Source: Arthrobacter tumbae
GTDB taxonomy: Bacteria; Actinomycetota; Actinomycetes; Actinomycetales; Micrococcaceae
DNA length: 64,000 nt
Direction of reading: 5' to 3'
Assembly: GCF_016907495.1 (NCBI RefSeq)
Contig: NZ_JAFBCC010000001.1
Coordinates: 1-64,000, forward strand
Numbering within the stretch: the stretch's first letter is position 1; each line of letters starts with the position of its first letter. Made by a program: the position numbers and the translations under genes. Of this stretch, positions 17,743 through 27,561 are shown in pieces. A model generated the notes under the pieces. That model saw only the letters and a program-made list of their open reading frames with translations. It did no database searches and was not told the DNA's origin.

Positions 17743-18102
17743 TTACCGCGCGGTCTTCGGATCGCGCTTTTCCTTGATCTTTGCAGCCTTGCCGCGAAGG
17801 TTACGCATGTAGTACAGCTTCGCGCGGCGTACGTCACCCTTGCTGACTACCTCGATCTTGTCGATGACCGGGGAGTGCACCGGGAAGGTGCGCTCCACGC
17901 CAACGCCGAAGCTGACCTTACGGACCGTGAAAGTTTCACGAACGCCGTCGCCCTGGCGGCCGACAACAAATCCCTGGAAGACCTGAACACGGGTGTTCTT
18001 GCCTTCGATGATGTTGACGTGGACTTTGAGCGTGTCACCCGCACGGAAGTCGGGAACGTCTGCACGCAGCGATGCTGCGTCCACATTGTCGAGAATATGC
18101 AT
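17743..18102 (-). CDS. rplS: 50S ribosomal protein L19
   Basis: A 119-residue L19, at the 30S-50S interface. Recognised from [24 protein letters not shown] sequence, [10 protein letters not shown] and the C-terminal [19 protein letters not shown]. The ATG at 18102 ([11 protein letters not shown]) is preferred to an upstream in-frame start because AGGAG precedes it and the family starts there. Confidence 0.95.
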   Translation of the reverse strand: MHILDNVDAASLRADVPDFRAGDTLKVHVNIIEGKNTRVQVFQGFVVGRQGDGVRETFTVRKVSFGVGVERTFPVHSPVIDKIEVVSKGDVRRAKLYYMRNLRGKAAKIKEKRDPKTAR

Positions 18103-18328
18103 GTGATTGCTCCTGGTGAACGCCACAGGTCCTTCACGTTGGTCACAACGACCAAGACCTGCAGGCAGGCAATTGCCGTTGAAGATTAGATACCGTCATG
18201 CCCTTTGGGGAATTCCGGTGTGCCATCCTGTTGGCTACGCTCCCCCTGTGGCAGGTGCGTACCAGTTGACACAAGCTTCAATTATGCCACAACCGCCGGT
18301 TCAGTTGGAATCCGGCGATGAAACAGGC
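18103..18328 (-). promoter_or_regulatory. rplS upstream region, 226 bp, with a possible promoter
   Basis: No gene is seen here. On the minus strand a CATAAT hexamer, a possible -10 element, is at about 18283 to 18288, which would give an mRNA leader of about 170 bases before rplS. Part of the leader (18127 to 18172) contains the imperfect pairing GACCAACGTGAAGG / GTCTTGGTCGTTGTG. A leader this long in front of a ribosomal protein gene may be regulatory, but I see no known leader motif. Confidence 0.3.
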
Positions 18329-19108
18329 TTACGACGGCGCGGCTGGTTCCACTTTCCCGTCGACGACGGCGAAACCGTGCGTCGAGAGGACGGCACGGTC
18401 CGCTGCGTCCAGCGTTGCCGGGTCGAGCTTCCCGAGAAGATCCGATCGCCGGAGCGCCGTCCGGCGCAGCTGCTCGTCGCGCCGGTGCCGGGCGATGCGG
18501 GCATGATTTCCGCTGAGCAGAACATCCGGGATGTCCAGGTTCCGCCAGGAGGAGGGCTTTGTATACACCGGGTACTCCAGCAGTCCGTCGGAGTGCGATT
18601 CCTCGGCAAGGGACTCCGGGTTACCGATCACTCCGGGCAAGAGCCGGGCCACCGCCTCCACTATCGCGAGCACGGCAACTTCGCCGCCGTTCAGCACGTA
18701 ATCTCCCAGGCTGAGCGGGAGCACATCGAATGACCCTTCGGCCCAGTCGAGCACCCGCTCGTCGATTCCCTCGTAGCGCCCGCACGCGAACACCAGGTGG
18801 TCTCTCTGAGCCAGTGTCGATGCCATCGCCTGGGTGAAAACAGTCCCAGCCGGAGACGGAACGATCAGGACAGGACGCGTATCTCCCCGCACGGTCTCCA
18901 GAGCCTGTGCCCACGGCTCTGGCTTCATGACCATACCGGCCCCGCCGCCGTAGGGTGTGTCATCGACCGTCCGGTGACGGTCGGTCGTGAAGTTCCGAAG
19001 ATTATGAACCGTGAGCGTGAGCAGACCGTCATTCCGTGCCTTACCGATCAACGAAAGATCGAGTGCTTCCAGGTACTCCGGAAAGATGCTGACGACGTCG
19101 ATACGCAC
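18329..19108 (-). CDS. trmD: tRNA (guanine37-N1)-methyltransferase
   Basis: A 259-residue TrmD that methylates G37 next to the anticodon and prevents +1 frameshifting. Motifs: [15 protein letters not shown] near the N-terminus, [11 protein letters not shown] and the SPOUT-knot region [11 protein letters not shown]. The GTG start overlaps the rimM stop by one base (TAGTG). Gene length is normal. Confidence 0.95.
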   Translation of the reverse strand: MRIDVVSIFPEYLEALDLSLIGKARNDGLLTLTVHNLRNFTTDRHRTVDDTPYGGGAGMVMKPEPWAQALETVRGDTRPVLIVPSPAGTVFTQAMASTLAQRDHLVFACGRYEGIDERVLDWAEGSFDVLPLSLGDYVLNGGEVAVLAIVEAVARLLPGVIGNPESLAEESHSDGLLEYPVYTKPSSWRNLDIPDVLLSGNHARIARHRRDEQLRRTALRRSDLLGKLDPATLDAADRAVLSTHGFAVVDGKVEPAAPS

Positions 19109-19686
19109 TAGCTGCTCTCAGCCTTTTGTGCGTCACTTTGGCCTTCCGCCGGATCGGACTCTCCCTGGTTGGATCCGGGAAGGTTCAGCTCAAGCAGGCC
19201 CTCCGGAGGCGTCAGGACCACAAACCCTCCCTCGACATCGACCTCGGGAACAATTTCCTCGACGAACGGCACGAGAAGCTCTTCACCATCGGACCGTTCG
19301 ATGATGAGCAGGTCCTGGACTTCCATGGTGCGCAGAGCGCTGACCCGACCGACTACGGTATCCCTTACACGCGCCTCGAGTCCTACCAGTTCATGCTCGT
19401 ACCAGGCGTCGCCGTCGTCGTCTGAAATGCCGACAGATTCGATGAAGAGCTTGGCTCCCCTCAACAGCTCGGCTGCGTTGCGGTCCACAACCTCATCGAA
19501 GCCAAGGATCAGGATGTCCTTGTTCCAGCGGGCGCTGGAACAAGTGAGCGGTCCCTGCGCTGCCGGCTCCACCCGGAAGACGGCTCCGGGCTCGAACCGC
19601 TCCTCAGGGGCATCCGTGAAGAGCTGGACGGTTACTTCACCCCGGATACCGTGGGGCTTTCCGATGCGTGCGACCTGCAGATCCAT
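19108..19686 (-). CDS. rimM: 16S rRNA maturation protein RimM
   Basis: A 192-residue protein needed for 30S head maturation, which binds S19. The N-terminal RimM domain ([18 protein letters not shown]) is followed by a PRC-barrel ([14 protein letters not shown], then IPFVEEIV-type [13 protein letters not shown]) and a polar tail longer than usual (about 30 residues). It is translationally coupled to trmD. A terminator lies just upstream between khpA and rimM. Confidence 0.93.
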   Translation of the reverse strand: MDLQVARIGKPHGIRGEVTVQLFTDAPEERFEPGAVFRVEPAAQGPLTCSSARWNKDILILGFDEVVDRNAAELLRGAKLFIESVGISDDDGDAWYEHELVGLEARVRDTVVGRVSALRTMEVQDLLIIERSDGEELLVPFVEEIVPEVDVEGGFVVLTPPEGLLELNLPGSNQGESDPAEGQSDAQKAESS

Positions 19687-19720
19687 GAGTTCTCCGGTAA
19701 GTAGACAGCGTGTCGAAACA

Positions 19721-19764
19721 GTAAAAAGTCCGGCCCCAGCACCTTACGTGTTGGGACCGGACTT
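19721..19764 (-). terminator. Intrinsic terminator between khpA and rimM
   Basis: An inverted repeat AAGTCCGG ... CCGGACTT (with further pairing CCCA/TGGG inside) spans 19726 to 19764. Read on the minus strand, it is directly followed by TTTTTAC, the classic stem plus U-run. It should end or attenuate transcription of rpsP-khpA before rimM-trmD. Confidence 0.7.
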
Positions 19765-19783
19765 CAGGCATATGTGCTGCTGA

Positions 19784-20026
19784 TCAGCGGCGGCGGTCGG
19801 TGTCCACGACATCTACCCGCACGGGCTCGCCATCCGCCAGTGCGGAAATGACGGTGCGCAACGCGCGTGCCGTGCGCCCCTGCCGGCCGATGACACGGCC
19901 GAGGTCTTCCTGATGCACACGAACCTCGAGAGTCTCACCGCGACGGTTCGACTTGGAGGAAACCTGCACATCATCAGGGCTGTCCACGATTCCGCGGACG
20001 AGGTGCTCCAGCGCTTCAGCAAGCAA
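19784..20026 (-). CDS. khpA: KH-domain RNA-binding protein KhpA
   Basis: An 80-residue KH-domain protein (YlqC/KhpA family). VRVHQEDLGRVIGRQGRTA contains the GxxG loop (GRQG) that contacts RNA. The TTG at 20026 is chosen: it lies one base after the rpsP stop (TAA A TTG), and LAEALEHLVRGIVDSPDDV is the usual family start; an upstream in-frame start would overlap rpsP for 75 bases. It is co-transcribed with rpsP. Confidence 0.9.
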   Translation of the reverse strand: MLAEALEHLVRGIVDSPDDVQVSSKSNRRGETLEVRVHQEDLGRVIGRQGRTARALRTVISALADGEPVRVDVVDTDRRR

Positions 20027-20027
20027 T

Positions 20028-20432
20028 TTACTCAGCCTCGGTGGCAACAGCTTCAGGCTCGTCGGCCTTCTTGCTCTTCGGCGTGATTGCCTCGGGAACA
20101 ATGACCGAACCCTTCTCAGGAGCCGTGAAGGTCTCCTTCGGAGCCTTGGTCTTCAAGGTGCCTTCCTGGCCCTCGATGCCCTTGAACTTCTGCCAGTCAC
20201 CGGTGATCTTCAGGATCGCGGCGACCTGCTCGGATGGCTGTGCGCCAACGCCGAGCCAGTACTGTGCACGATCCGACTTGACCTCGATGAACGAGGGCTC
20301 CTCGGTGGGGTGGTACTTGCCGATTTCCTCAATGGCACGGCCATCGCGCTTGGCGCGGGAGTCCATGACGACAATGCGGTAGTACGGTGCGCGCATCTTG
20401 CCGAAGCGCTTCAGGCGAATCTTTACGGCCAC
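20028..20432 (-). CDS. rpsP: 30S ribosomal protein S16
   Basis: A 134-residue S16, an early-assembly 30S protein. The N-terminal core [19 protein letters not shown] and [12 protein letters not shown] are typical; the C-terminal tail of about 50 residues (KAPKE...VATEAE) is a common actinobacterial extension. The GTG at 20432 is preferred because AAGGAG stands just upstream and the core starts there. Confidence 0.95.
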   Translation of the reverse strand: MAVKIRLKRFGKMRAPYYRIVVMDSRAKRDGRAIEEIGKYHPTEEPSFIEVKSDRAQYWLGVGAQPSEQVAAILKITGDWQKFKGIEGQEGTLKTKAPKETFTAPEKGSVIVPEAITPKSKKADEPEAVATEAE

Positions 20433-20607
20433 TTGTGTGGTCACTCCTTGTTGATCAAAAGGGCGAACTCCTGTTTCTGCACCCGTGGGGCGGGCCATAC
20501 ATTTGGGAGCTCTAGAGGACACAATGCACGCAGAGAGAGGGGCTGCGCAGATTGGGTACAGATCCATTGTGCCAGAAGTTGACGCTTCACGGCCACTTGG
20601 CGCACCT

Positions 20608-21492
20608 TCAGCTGGCTGAGACCCTCAGCTTGTTTCGCCACGGGTCGTCGAACCGCAACTCCTGCCCGGTGTGGTGATGCGCGATGCCGGCACTGTTCAG
20701 CCTTTCAGCCAGAGCCCCCACTTCATCCGCATGAGGTACACGGATGAGGACTTCCCCGAGCCCCAGTGTGTCCTTACGTGGACCTGCGCCCCGACTGTTC
20801 CAGACATTCATTGCCATGTGGTGGTGATACCCGCCGGCGGAGACGAAAAGCGCCTGCCCGTGCCAGCCGGCGGTGCGCTCGAAGCCGAGCGTGTTCACAT
20901 AGAACTGCTCCGCCGTCTGGACGTCCCCTACCTGCAGATGGACGTGCCCGACGTCGGCGGCCGCCTGCTGCTGGTTGGTCACCGATGCTTCCGTGAGGTT
21001 GCTTTCGAGGTATTGCCTCGGAGGAAGTGGAGCATTGTCCATGACGACGGTCCGTTGTCCTTCGCTGGTGGTCCAGTCCCAGGTTTCCCGCGGCTTGTCG
21101 AAGTACAGTTCGATCCCATTGCCTTCGGGATCGGAAAAGTAGAATGCCTCACTCACCAGATGGTCTGCGCTTCCCACATACCGGCCTTCAGCAGATTGCG
21201 AAACGTGAGCCGCGGAGGCGACCGTGGCGGCAAGATCGGCGCGGTCGCTGAAAAGCAGTGCCGTATGGAACAGCCCGGCTTCACTGGGATCCGGCAGCTT
21301 CAGGCCGGCGGCGGGAGCAAGGTGGATCAGCCGTTCGCCGGCTCGTCCCAGGTATAGTCCGCCGTCGGATTCGGCGATGTCAACCAGGCCGAGTGCGCTC
21401 CGGTAGTAGTGAGCCATGCGGTCGAGATCTCCGACCTTCAGCATCACGGTGCCCATCGCAGTCCCTGCGGGAAGCAGGTCTTCAGTAGTCAT
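20608..21492 (-). CDS. VOC-family catechol-2,3-dioxygenase-like protein
   Basis: A 294-residue protein with two vicinal-oxygen-chelate modules (about residues 10 to 125 and 165 to 285). Candidate metal ligands are a His in each module (LFHTALLF and [10 protein letters not shown]) and the Glu in GNGIELYFD. It resembles CatE-type extradiol dioxygenases and glyoxalase-like proteins; the substrate cannot be read from sequence. The ATG at 21492 is chosen for its GGAGGACACC site. It is separated from rpsP by 175 bp and is probably an accessory gene. Confidence 0.8.
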   Translation of the reverse strand: MTTEDLLPAGTAMGTVMLKVGDLDRMAHYYRSALGLVDIAESDGGLYLGRAGERLIHLAPAAGLKLPDPSEAGLFHTALLFSDRADLAATVASAAHVSQSAEGRYVGSADHLVSEAFYFSDPEGNGIELYFDKPRETWDWTTSEGQRTVVMDNAPLPPRQYLESNLTEASVTNQQQAAADVGHVHLQVGDVQTAEQFYVNTLGFERTAGWHGQALFVSAGGYHHHMAMNVWNSRGAGPRKDTLGLGEVLIRVPHADEVGALAERLNSAGIAHHHTGQELRFDDPWRNKLRVSAS

Positions 21493-21574
21493 GGTGTCCT
21501 CCAAGCGTGTGGTTCACTCAATTCAACTACTTGAAGGTTAAAGTTATTCCGAGCGGTCTTGATCGGTCACGGGG

Positions 21575-22291
21575 TCAGCGCCCGGATTCAGAACCTGCTG
21601 CGGCGTGGCCTCGAATGAACCCGCGAAGAACGGCGTCCCCCTCGTCGGTGTCCTGAGGGCGATGCCCTCCTCCAACTACGTGATGCACCGCCCCGGTCCC
21701 CGCCAGATACTCAGCCACCTCTTCATAGAGCGGCTCCCAACCACCCGTCAGGACGAGGGTGGGAACGCCGGGGACTATAGCGAGCGGAGCCGTCCACGGA
21801 GGCGCCTGCAATCTGAGGCGGCGGGCACGGTCACGATCCTCCGCGGTGCTCAAAGGCCGGGGTTCGGAGGCGAAAACGGCCCGGGCAAATTCCCGGTTGA
21901 AGTCTTCGTCAGTCAAATCCGCAGCGCGTGCGAAGAGCGGCTCCACCCGCGCCCGGTGCGCCGCAGTTGCCGGCAGTTCCGCGGTGAGGGACAAGCATGC
22001 CGGCTCTGCCAGGACCAGCGACCGGACCAGTTCCGGCCTCTCGACGGCGAGCATCATCGCCGACACGGCGCCCTGCGACGCCGCCACGAGATGACCTCCT
22101 TGCCCCAGTGCCTCCTCGACGATTCGCTGGTCTGCCGCGAAGTTCGTCGGGAGCGGAGCAGCAACAGGATCGAATCCGTGACGGCGCACAAAGAGACAGT
22201 CGAACTCAAGCGCCATTCCGTGCTGCCTGGGCCAGGCAGCCGCACCGTAGGTTCCGGCACCGTGCACAAAGACAACCCGATCGCTTCTCAT
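21575..22291 (-). CDS. Alpha/beta hydrolase
   Basis: A 238-residue alpha/beta-hydrolase-fold protein. The N-terminal VVFVHGAGTYG is the oxyanion loop. The nucleophile elbow is AASQGAVSA, which departs from the usual GxSxG at its first Gly. The late His is in VVGGGHRPQDTDE. The substrate is unknown; it could be an esterase or a lactonase. The gene is on the minus strand 64 bp upstream of ffh. Confidence 0.75.
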   Translation of the reverse strand: MRSDRVVFVHGAGTYGAAAWPRQHGMALEFDCLFVRRHGFDPVAAPLPTNFAADQRIVEEALGQGGHLVAASQGAVSAMMLAVERPELVRSLVLAEPACLSLTAELPATAAHRARVEPLFARAADLTDEDFNREFARAVFASEPRPLSTAEDRDRARRLRLQAPPWTAPLAIVPGVPTLVLTGGWEPLYEEVAEYLAGTGAVHHVVGGGHRPQDTDEGDAVLRGFIRGHAAAGSESGR

Positions 22292-22355
22292 GACCCCAAC
22301 CTAGCTGCCGCTTCGGACAACCCATCCGGCTGGCGTAGCACCCGCTGCCGGCGGA

Positions 22356-23939
22356 CTATTTCCCGAGGAACTTTTCGAAACCCTTCGGGAGGTTCAATGA
22401 TGAGGGATCAAAGTTTTCCTGCTGACCGAAAGCGGCACCCGTTGGAACGGACGTGCGCTGACCATTCCGGCGCGCCTCTGCGGCAGCCGCCTCCTGGGCG
22501 GCCTTGGCGGGGTTGCCCGAGCGGGGCTTCTTCTTTCCCTTGGCGTTCGCCTTGCCCTTCCGTGCCCCGCCGTTGAAGCCGCCCGGACCGGGCATTCCGG
22601 GCATTCCGGGAATGCCGCCGCCGGCGGCCATCTTGCGCATCATTTTCTGTGCCTGCCCGAACCGCTCAAGCAGCCCGTTCACCTCGGAGACGTGCACGCC
22701 GGAGCCGCGCGCAATGCGTGCGCGGCGGGAGCCGTTGATGATCTTGGGGGCAACCCGCTCATGGGGGGTCATTGAGCGGACAATCGCTTCCACCCGGTCG
22801 ATCTCGCGCTCGTCGAAGTTCTCCAGCTGTTCACGCATGTTGGCCGCGCCCGGCATCATCATGAGCATCTTCTTCATGGAACCCATGTTGCGGATCTGCT
22901 GCATCTGCGCGAGGAAGTCATCGAGCGTGAAGTCCTCCTGGTCGGCGAATTTCTTCGCCATCCGGGCGGCCTCGTCCTTGTCCCACGCTTTTTCGGCCTG
23001 TTCGATCAGGGTGAGGATGTCTCCCATGTCGAGGATGCGGGAGGCCATCCGGTCCGGATGGAAGACCTCGAAGTCCGTCAGCGCCTCGCCTGTCGAAGCA
23101 AACATGACCGGTTTGCCGGTGACCGACGCCACGGAAAGCGCGGCACCACCGCGGGCATCGCCGTCGAGCTTGGTCAGCACCACACCGGTGAAATTGACGC
23201 CCTCGTTGAAGGCCTGCGCAGTATTCACCGCATCCTGGCCGATCATCGCGTCAATGACGAAGAGCACTTCATCCGGATTGACGGCGTCGCGGATGTCAGA
23301 CGCCTGCTGCATCAGCTCGGCATCGATACCGAGACGGCCCGCGGTGTCGACGATGACGACGTCGTGAAGCTTGGTTCGTGCCTCGGCGACGCCCTGACGG
23401 GCAACATCCACAGGGTTGCCGGTGGACGCCTCGAACTCGGAACTCACACCCGGATGCGGAGCGAACACCGGAACGCCTGCCCGCTGACCGTTGACTTGCA
23501 GCTGCTTGACAGCGTTGGGCCGCTGAAGGTCACAGGCAACCAGCAGCGGACTGTGGCCCTGGCCCTTGAGCCACTTGGCCAGCTTGCCCGCCAGCGTGGT
23601 CTTGCCCGCGCCCTGAAGACCGGCAAGCATGATGACCGTGGGCGGGTTCTTGGCGAGTCGGAGGCGGCGTGTCTCACCGCCGAGGATACCCACCAGCTCC
23701 TCGTTCACAATCTTGACGATCTGCTGTCCCGGGTTGAGAGCCTGGGAGACTTCGAGGCCGAGGGCTCGTTCCTTGACCTGCGCCGTGAAAGCCCGCACCA
23801 CCGGCACAGCAACGTCAGCGTCAAGCAGGGCGCGACGGATCTCGCGAACCGTGGCGTCGACGTCGGCCTCCGAAAGCCGGCCCTTTCCGCGCAGGTTCTT
23901 GAAGGTCGCTGTCAACCGGTCTGAAAGTGAATTGAACAC
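22356..23939 (-). CDS. ffh: Signal recognition particle GTPase Ffh
   Basis: A 527-residue SRP54 homologue that binds signal peptides as they leave the ribosome and delivers them to FtsY. The NG domain has the P-loop GLQGAGKTT, DTAGRLG and TKLDGDARGG; the Met-rich M domain (about residues 310 to 440) has MKKMLMMMPG and the RNA-binding SRRARIARGSG. The C-terminal 80 residues are a Gly/Lys-rich tail. The GTG at 23939 (VFNSLSDRL) is the usual family start; the frame opens 39 bases further up at a TTG without a clear site. Confidence 0.95.
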   Translation of the reverse strand: MFNSLSDRLTATFKNLRGKGRLSEADVDATVREIRRALLDADVAVPVVRAFTAQVKERALGLEVSQALNPGQQIVKIVNEELVGILGGETRRLRLAKNPPTVIMLAGLQGAGKTTLAGKLAKWLKGQGHSPLLVACDLQRPNAVKQLQVNGQRAGVPVFAPHPGVSSEFEASTGNPVDVARQGVAEARTKLHDVVIVDTAGRLGIDAELMQQASDIRDAVNPDEVLFVIDAMIGQDAVNTAQAFNEGVNFTGVVLTKLDGDARGGAALSVASVTGKPVMFASTGEALTDFEVFHPDRMASRILDMGDILTLIEQAEKAWDKDEAARMAKKFADQEDFTLDDFLAQMQQIRNMGSMKKMLMMMPGAANMREQLENFDEREIDRVEAIVRSMTPHERVAPKIINGSRRARIARGSGVHVSEVNGLLERFGQAQKMMRKMAAGGGIPGMPGMPGPGGFNGGARKGKANAKGKKKPRSGNPAKAAQEAAAAEARRNGQRTSVPTGAAFGQQENFDPSSLNLPKGFEKFLGK

Positions 23940-24044
23940 GGTGCGTGAACTGCTTTCCTCGAACTCAAGTGGATTCAACTATCTAGGGTAGCAACTGGGT
24001 TCACTTCTCCCTGCAGCAGACAGCCGCCCCCTTGCAGTGGCAGG

Positions 24045-25478
24045 GTGGTAAGCGTGACTACTCATGCGATCGACGAACAGGCATCCGGACACCAGTTCCA
24101 GGGGCAGGCCATAAAGACGTTGCTGATACTCGGTGCCTCGGGCGACCTCACCGGCCGTCTGCTGCTGCCCGGGCTGGCGCGGCTTGTGAGGCACGGAAAG
24201 GCCAAAGGAATAACCCTGGTGGGAGCCGGCTCGGACGCCTGGAGCGCTGAGGACTGGCAGGAGCGCCTCGCCACCTCCTTCGCCGCGGCGACGCCGGATT
24301 CCGGCACCCGCAATGACGACGGCGCCCTCGAACAGATCTGCGCAGCCAGTACCTATCACCAGGTTGATGTCACAGCGAAGGGTTCACTGGCAGGACTGAT
24401 TGCCGGACTCCAGCCGCCGGTCGCGATCTATTTCGCCCTACCGCCGGCCGTCAGTGAGAAGGCCTGCGCCACACTCGAACCTGAGGACCTGCCGGAGGGT
24501 TCACGCCTGGTGATGGAGAAGCCGTTCGGCACCGACAGGGAATCGGCAACCCGGTTGAACACGATTCTGGGCCGGCTGGTGCCTGAGGACCACATCCACC
24601 GGGTGGATCATTTCCTCGGTAAGGCGACGGTCCTGAATATCCTCGGGCTGCGGTTCGCGAACCGCCTGCTGGAACCGGTGTGGAACAGCCTCCACATCGA
24701 TTCCGTGGACATCATCTTCGACGAGAAGTTGACGCTCGAGAACCGCGCTCGATATTACGACGGCGCCGGTGCGCTGAAGGATATGATCCAGAGCCATCTG
24801 CTGCAGGTGATGGCGGTCATCGCGATGAATGCGCCCTCGACGCTGCACGAGCGGGACCTGAGGGACCATATCGGAACCGTGCTGAGGGCCAGCTCGGTGC
24901 ATCCGGATTTCCGCTCCAGTACCCGGCGTGCCCGCTATACCGCGGGAACCATCGACGCGCGCGAGGTTCCCAACTATGTGGACGAAAGCGGCGTCGATCC
25001 GTCGCGTGGCACCGAGACGCTCGCCGAGATTGTGGTGTCGATCAACAACGAACGGTGGGCGGGGGTTCCCTTCCGGTTGCGGTCGGGAAAGTCGCTCGGG
25101 CGCATCCGGAAGGAGGCGGTAATCACTTTCAAGCCGGTGAATCACCTTCCGGACGGCTTCACCGGGGTTGACTCCCCTACCCGGCTGCGCATCGGTTTCG
25201 GTCCGGACACGCTAGAGCTGGATCTTGACGTGAACGGTCCCGGCGATGTCTTCTGCCTGGACCGGGCAACCCTGCAGGCGGAACTGAATGCCTCGGAGCT
25301 CCTGCCCTACGGTGAAGTTCTCGATGGCGTGCTGTCCGGCGACCCGACGCTGTCTGTCCGAGGCGACACGGCTGAGGACTGCTGGCGTATCGTCGAGCCG
25401 GTGCTGGAGGCCTGGAAAGCCAACGATGTGCCGATGGACGAATACTCCGCCGGATCGGCCGGCCCGTCGAACTGGTGA
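24045..25478 (+). CDS. zwf: Glucose-6-phosphate dehydrogenase paralogue
   Basis: A 477-residue enzyme oxidising glucose 6-phosphate to 6-phosphogluconolactone in the pentose phosphate pathway. The N-terminal nucleotide-binding loop is ILGASGDLTGRLL; the active-site signature RVDHFLGK is near residue 186, with the catalytic His. The usual partner opcA is not nearby, so this is probably a second, free-standing copy. GTG at 24045 or GTG at 24054 could be the start. It is divergent from ffh and lies where Mycobacterium has glnD. Confidence 0.88.
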   Translation: MVSVTTHAIDEQASGHQFQGQAIKTLLILGASGDLTGRLLLPGLARLVRHGKAKGITLVGAGSDAWSAEDWQERLATSFAAATPDSGTRNDDGALEQICAASTYHQVDVTAKGSLAGLIAGLQPPVAIYFALPPAVSEKACATLEPEDLPEGSRLVMEKPFGTDRESATRLNTILGRLVPEDHIHRVDHFLGKATVLNILGLRFANRLLEPVWNSLHIDSVDIIFDEKLTLENRARYYDGAGALKDMIQSHLLQVMAVIAMNAPSTLHERDLRDHIGTVLRASSVHPDFRSSTRRARYTAGTIDAREVPNYVDESGVDPSRGTETLAEIVVSINNERWAGVPFRLRSGKSLGRIRKEAVITFKPVNHLPDGFTGVDSPTRLRIGFGPDTLELDLDVNGPGDVFCLDRATLQAELNASELLPYGEVLDGVLSGDPTLSVRGDTAEDCWRIVEPVLEAWKANDVPMDEYSAGSAGPSNW

Positions 25479-25594
25479 TAGAGAAGCGGTAGGCAGTCGC
25501 GTGGCCCGATCACCGATGGGTTCGCGGGACTCTCCCGCTTCCCCTGCCGGTGCGATTCTTGCAATGAGGCAACAGGGAGCGGGAAACAACGGAG

Positions 25595-25632
25595 AAGGAC
25601 AGGCCACGCGGAACATCCCGTGACCTGTCCTT
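25595..25632. terminator. Hairpin between convergent zwf and glnK
   Basis: AAGGACAGG (25595 to 25603) pairs with CCTGTCCTT (25624 to 25632), with CACG/CGTG continuing the stem after one mismatch. It sits between two convergent genes and probably terminates both transcripts. No long T-run follows. Confidence 0.55.
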
Positions 25633-25646
25633 CGAGGACCGGTGCG

Positions 25647-27289
<1,643 letters not shown>

Positions 27290-27371
27290 CGTTACGTCCT
27301 CTCGCGAGTGGCGGGCACTTCCCGCTGCAGAGAAGTCTCGCAAGGACGTGTTTCAGCACCTTGGGAATTGT

Positions 27372-27387
27372 GTTGCCGGGAGGTTAC
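27372..27387 (-). promoter_or_regulatory. Candidate GlnR box upstream of amtB-glnK
   Basis: On the minus strand the sequence is GTAAC-CTCCCG-GCAAC, which fits the actinobacterial GlnR site gTnAC-n6-GaAAC at nine of the ten listed positions. The site ends about 83 bp before the amtB start. A second half-site in the same spacing is not obvious. The call is inferred from the motif and the gene target. Confidence 0.4.
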
Positions 27388-27561
27388 GCCGGACGCACTG
27401 ACGTAAAGAGTGCGTATCCCCGGTGTTTCCGCCGTGTTTCACGGCGACCAGCGTCTGGCTTGCCACCTTCCGCAGCTGATTGCGGGTGACGGTTGCTCTG
27501 TCCAGTGCAGAAAAGCGGTTAAACTGGATCAGCGCTGGATCTCAGCCGGATATGGAGAAGC

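Noticed and set aside
18103..18328. Known ribosomal-protein leader RNA before rplS
   Set aside because: I could not match the pairing pattern to any leader I know; kept only as an upstream region with a possible promoter.
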